A DNA stretch of 8,300 nt. Source: Candidatus Igneacidithiobacillus taiwanensis. GTDB lineage: Bacteria; Pseudomonadota; Gammaproteobacteria; Acidithiobacillales; Acidithiobacillaceae. Location: assembly GCA_002341825.1 (NCBI GenBank), contig DDOU01000159.1, positions 16,595 through 24,894 of the forward strand, given 5' to 3'. The notes under the pieces were generated by a model. The model worked only from the letters and a program-made list of their open reading frames with translations. It had not been told where the DNA came from and did not search any database. Within the stretch, counting starts at the first letter, position 1. Every line of letters begins with the position of its first letter. Below are positions 6,140-8,300 of this stretch, in pieces. The position numbers were made by a program, and so were the translations under genes.

Positions 6140-6609
6140 GCGCAGAGTACTACCCAACCCGCTTCGGTAAGTTGCCGGTGCCCAGTACGCAGATCTGGCG
6201 ATGCGATCCGGCGCTGGCGGGCTTTTCAGAACTCCAGCGTTTCGTCTTACTGCATGTGGAAAATCAGGGCCCCTTTCTCTGGCTGCAGGCCCTCGAGGAT
6301 CCAGCCATTGCCTTTCCGCTCTGCGACCCTATCCATTTTGGTGTGGACTACGCGGCTCCCAAGCCAGCTTGTGGCGAAGGGACGATCATGCTCATGGTCA
6401 TTGTCCCCCGCGACGGCGATGCAGCGGGACTGCGCGCTCACCAGATGGCACCGCTCTACTTCTGCCCGCAGCAACGCGTTTTTCGACAGTGGATCGTCGA
6501 GGCGCCGCAGCCGTGCCAGGGTAGCGGTGCCGCCCTGCCGCCGGCGACGCTTTTGGCCATGAGCATTCGCCTCGGGCTGGATGCCTCAGGCGAGGCTAGT
6601 ACGGCGTAG
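6136..6609 (+). CDS. fliW: FliW, CsrA antagonist / flagellar assembly factor
   Basis: In Bacillus and Campylobacter, FliW binds either flagellin or CsrA, so flagellin translation is repressed when unexported flagellin accumulates. This 157-residue protein shows the family features: TRFGKLPVP near the N-terminus, GFSELQRFVLLHVENQGPFLWLQALEDPAIAFPLCDPIHFGVDY (about residues 29-73), then VIVPRDGD and an APLYFCPQQRVFRQWIVE segment (about 110-131). These match the FliW G-F-x-x-L-x-R-F-V-L-L, F-x-W-L-Q-x-L-x-D-P-x-x-A-F and D-Y positions. The segment between DY and VIVP is shorter than in many members. Its ATG overlaps the csrA stop, with GAGGA six nt upstream, so the two are coupled. Its last 24 nt overlap the PilZ gene on the other strand. 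Confidence 0.88.
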   Translation: MSAEYYPTRFGKLPVPSTQIWRCDPALAGFSELQRFVLLHVENQGPFLWLQALEDPAIAFPLCDPIHFGVDYAAPKPACGEGTIMLMVIVPRDGDAAGLRAHQMAPLYFCPQQRVFRQWIVEAPQPCQGSGAALPPATLLAMSIRLGLDASGEASTA

Positions 6610-7317
6610 AGCCTCGCGGTTGTAACGCAGCCCCAACTGAATCAAATACTCCTGCAAGGCAGCAGGCGGCGCCAAAAAAGCGACGCCAATTTCTTGGACG
6701 ATGCCGTCGGCGCTCCGCCGTGGTCCTCCCAGGTGACAAATCCTCGCGGCTACCCGGTGTTGGCGTCCTGCCAGAGAAAAACACAGCTCCGGCAAGTTCT
6801 CCTGTACCGTAAGAGGATAGTCTCGAGGCATCGGCACGCTGGCACGCAAACCGCCGGCGCCCAAATCGAGGATCTGCATACGCAGGGCGCGCGCTCCCCG
6901 GCGCTGTAGCTCCCCGCTCATCCCCGCCCCGGCAGGGGCGCGCAGATGGCCACGACGCTGCCACTGGTACACCCTCTCGGGCGGCGTGCAATGCGCTGCC
7001 GGATACCGGCGCCACCGACCGATGCCAAGAAAACGCAGACAAAATCCCGTGGGAATTCCCGCCAGCATCCCCCAACACCACAGCTCCTGCCCCACCCGGT
7101 CGGGGTGGGCCGTTGCCTGCGGCCAAGGGTCGAACAACAAACCTTGATCATTGGGCAAGAGCTCGAACAACTCCGTCTCTTGGACCCGCGCGTTTTCCCC
7201 AGGCAAAATCTGCCAGTAGCTTTGCTCCGGCATCGCCATGGTCAGGCGACGGGCGCTGCTTGGCCCCTGTAGGCAGCTTTGCTGAAACAGCTCGTGGAAA
7301 AGGTTCTGCGTCGTCAA
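6586..7317 (-). CDS. ycgR: YcgR/FlgZ-like PilZ-domain flagellar brake protein
   Basis: YcgR-family proteins bind cyclic di-GMP and then slow the flagellar motor; the Pseudomonas version, FlgZ, is encoded after flgMN and acts on MotC. This 243-residue protein has the two-domain layout: a YcgR-type N-terminal domain (about 1-105) and a C-terminal PilZ domain (about 115-228). The PilZ c-di-GMP motif RxxxR is visible as R122-GHL-R126. The second motif, usually D/N-x-S-x-x-G, reads D151-L-G-A-G-G156, so Gly replaces the usual Ser. The end (YLIQLGLRYNREALRR) fits the family. I start at a TTG at 7317, with GGAG eight nt upstream; a TTG at 7356 lacks one and lies on the promoter. It is divergent from motD and overlaps the fliW end by 24 nt. 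FlgZ would be an equally good name. Confidence 0.82.
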   Translation of the reverse strand: MTTQNLFHELFQQSCLQGPSSARRLTMAMPEQSYWQILPGENARVQETELFELLPNDQGLLFDPWPQATAHPDRVGQELWCWGMLAGIPTGFCLRFLGIGRWRRYPAAHCTPPERVYQWQRRGHLRAPAGAGMSGELQRRGARALRMQILDLGAGGLRASVPMPRDYPLTVQENLPELCFSLAGRQHRVAARICHLGGPRRSADGIVQEIGVAFLAPPAALQEYLIQLGLRYNREALRRTSLA

Positions 7318-7355
7318 GGCTAATACTCCGTGATGCACCGTGCTGCCGATTGCCA

Positions 7356-7371
7356 AGCAGCAAACATGCCG
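7356..7371 (-). promoter_or_regulatory. Sigma-54-type promoter of the PilZ (ycgR/flgZ) gene
   Basis: The minus-strand 16-mer CGGCATGTTTGCTGCT keeps GGCA and the G of the -24 box and TGCT of the -12 box of TGGCACG-N4-TTGCW. The GG-to-GC spacing is exactly 10. The predicted start near 7346 gives a leader of about 29 nt to the TTG at 7317. The match is weaker than at flgB, but the correct spacing and distance to the gene support it. It abuts a plus-strand promoter for motD through a shared palindrome. Confidence 0.62.
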
Positions 7372-7376
7372 GCATG
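7365..7376. repeat. 12-bp perfect palindrome formed by two opposed -24 boxes
   Basis: CATGCCGGCATG is its own reverse complement. Each half supplies the GGCATG of a sigma-54-type -24 element, one facing motD and one facing the PilZ gene. It could simply result from the two promoters abutting, or it could be an operator in its own right; the sequence alone cannot separate these. Confidence 0.7.
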
Positions 7377-7385
7377 GTCTTTGCG
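7370..7385 (+). promoter_or_regulatory. Sigma-54-type promoter of motD
   Basis: CGGCATGGTCTTTGCG keeps GGCA and the following G of the -24 box and TTGC of the -12 box, with 10 nt between GG and GC. The predicted start near 7396 leaves about 24 nt before the motD ATG. Its -24 box is the right half of the palindrome CATGCCGGCATG (7365-7376). The left half is the -24 box of the opposing promoter. Confidence 0.68.
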
Positions 7386-7419
7386 TGTTATCCTATCGTC
7401 GACGATGGGAGAACTACCG

Positions 7420-8262
7420 ATGGCTCGGGGACGTTCGCGCAAAAAAGAGGAAGAATGGGAGAACCATGAACGTTGGCTAGTATCCTACGCCGACTTCATC
7501 ACCCTCCTCTTTGCCTTTTTTGTGGTCATGTATGCTATTTCTTCGGTGAACGAAGGCAAATACAAGGTGCTATCGCAAACCTTGGTATCGGCCTTTTCCG
7601 GGCACCCGTATTCAAGCATCCCGATCCGCAGTGACAAGGAGAGCCCTGCAGTTTCGTCGCCAAGCCACGTCCAATTGCCGCCGCTGCCGAAAATTGTGCC
7701 TAACCCCGATATTGGCAAAGCACCCAAGAAAGCGGCCGCACCCGCTCCTGAGCAAGCACGTCTCGACGCCCTGCAGCAAGAAATGGAATCCTTACTCAAG
7801 CCCCTGATCCAGCAAGGCAGTGTGATCGTTCATCGTAGCGGACTGGGGGTGGTGATAGATCTCAACGCCAAGATTCTTTTTCCCTCGGGTCAGGCGCAGC
7901 TGACGCCGCAAGCGGAGCAGACCCTCGCCCAGATTGCTCGCGTCTTGGCACAGGTTCCCTACCAGATTCAGGTCAATGGTTTTACCAACGACCTCCCGAT
8001 CCGTACCCCGCAATTTCCCAACAACTGGGCGCTTTCGGCAGCACGGGCGGTAGCGGTGGTGGGAATCTTCAGCGAGAATGGAGTCGATCCGCGGCATCTG
8101 GTTGCCGCCGGCTACGGCAAGTATCATCCGATCGCACCCAATGACACCGCCCAAGGCTTGGCCATGAATCGTCGCGTCAGCATCGTTGTCGTTTCTCCCC
8201 AGCACCCCAGCCATGCCGGGGTAGACCCGATCCTGGCCGGGGCCATCGATCAACGAGGATAG
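7420..8262 (+). CDS. motD: MotD-like (MotB family) flagellar stator protein
   Basis: MotB-family proteins form the peptidoglycan-anchored half of the stator that drives flagellar rotation. The 280-residue product starts MARGRSRKKEEEWENHERWLVSYADFITLLFAFFVVMYAISSVNEGKYKVL. The single membrane helix (about residues 21-40) carries the proton-binding Asp at D25 in the YADF motif. The NHERWLVSYADF...YAISSVNEGKYKVL wording resembles Pseudomonas MotD more than E. coli MotB. A Pro/Ala-rich linker (about 70-110) leads to an OmpA-like peptidoglycan-binding domain (about 143-265) with NNWALSAARA, GYGKYHP and NRRVSIVVV. The usual TD in the domain's GxTD motif is TN here (N190). I chose the ATG at 7420 because GGGAGA lies seven nt upstream; the upstream in-frame codons to 7330 cross the promoter. 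No motA/motC gene is adjacent. Confidence 0.9.
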   Translation: MARGRSRKKEEEWENHERWLVSYADFITLLFAFFVVMYAISSVNEGKYKVLSQTLVSAFSGHPYSSIPIRSDKESPAVSSPSHVQLPPLPKIVPNPDIGKAPKKAAAPAPEQARLDALQQEMESLLKPLIQQGSVIVHRSGLGVVIDLNAKILFPSGQAQLTPQAEQTLAQIARVLAQVPYQIQVNGFTNDLPIRTPQFPNNWALSAARAVAVVGIFSENGVDPRHLVAAGYGKYHPIAPNDTAQGLAMNRRVSIVVVSPQHPSHAGVDPILAGAIDQRG

Positions 8263-8265
8263 GCA

Positions 8266-8300
8266 ATGCAAGCGTCAAAATCTCGACAACGCCTGGGGAG
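8266..8300 (+). CDS. Start of an unidentified downstream gene (cut by window edge)
   Basis: An ATG at 8266, three nt after the motD stop, has CGAGG about eight nt upstream and stays open to the window edge. It encodes MQASKSRQRLG before the cut. Tight spacing suggests an operon with motD. In Pseudomonas a ParA-like gene follows motD, but these 11 residues do not show a ParA or MotA/MotC start, so I give no function. Confidence 0.4.
   Translation, partial: MQASKSRQRLG

Noticed and set aside
7330..7419. N-terminal extension of MotD from 7330
   Set aside because: It overlaps the promoter palindrome and lacks similarity to MotB/MotD. The MARGRSRKKEE start at 7420 has GGGAGA upstream.

Overview
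This window is a flagellar locus of a polarly or sparsely flagellated, sigma-54-controlled proteobacterium. The G+C looks moderately high. The rod/hook operon faces flgA-flgM-flgN, a MotD-type stator gene is present, and four good -24/-12 promoters can be read. This layout resembles Pseudomonas-like gammaproteobacteria, but csrA and fliW sit between flgN and a PilZ gene, which those organisms usually lack. An Acidithiobacillus-type acidophile or a related lineage is my best guess; this is inference only, since no rRNA or other lineage marker is present.

Region 1 (1-4148, minus strand) is flgB-flgC-flgD-flgE-flgF-flgG, reading right to left, with flgG cut off by the left edge. It encodes the proximal rod (FlgB, FlgC, FlgF), distal rod (FlgG), hook cap (FlgD) and hook (FlgE). 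Gaps are 2-23 nt, and the stop codon of one gene often touches or overlaps the Shine-Dalgarno of the next. Region 2 (4149-4411) is a 263-nt divergent regulatory region. It has one sigma-54-type promoter facing flgB, one facing flgA, and a perfect 7-bp dyad between them that could be an activator site.

Region 3 (4412-6609, plus strand) is flgA (periplasmic P-ring chaperone), flgM (anti-sigma-28), flgN (hook-filament junction chaperone), csrA (RNA-binding translational regulator) and fliW (CsrA antagonist and flagellin-binding factor). The last three are coupled by overlapping stop/start codons. The block combines an anti-sigma factor, an export chaperone and an apparent post-transcriptional switch, so it looks like a control module coupling filament synthesis to hook completion.

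Region 4 (6586-8300) holds a minus-strand YcgR/FlgZ-like PilZ gene that overlaps the end of fliW tail to tail. It is divergent from a plus-strand motD-like stator gene. The 102 nt between them carries two back-to-back sigma-54-type promoters whose -24 boxes form one 12-bp palindrome. A further plus-strand gene probably begins at 8266 and leaves the window.

I see no mobile element, CRISPR array, tRNA, rRNA or convincing intrinsic terminator. The machinery itself is well known. The unusual parts are the promoter architecture, the csrA-fliW insertion, and a few substitutions in signature motifs.
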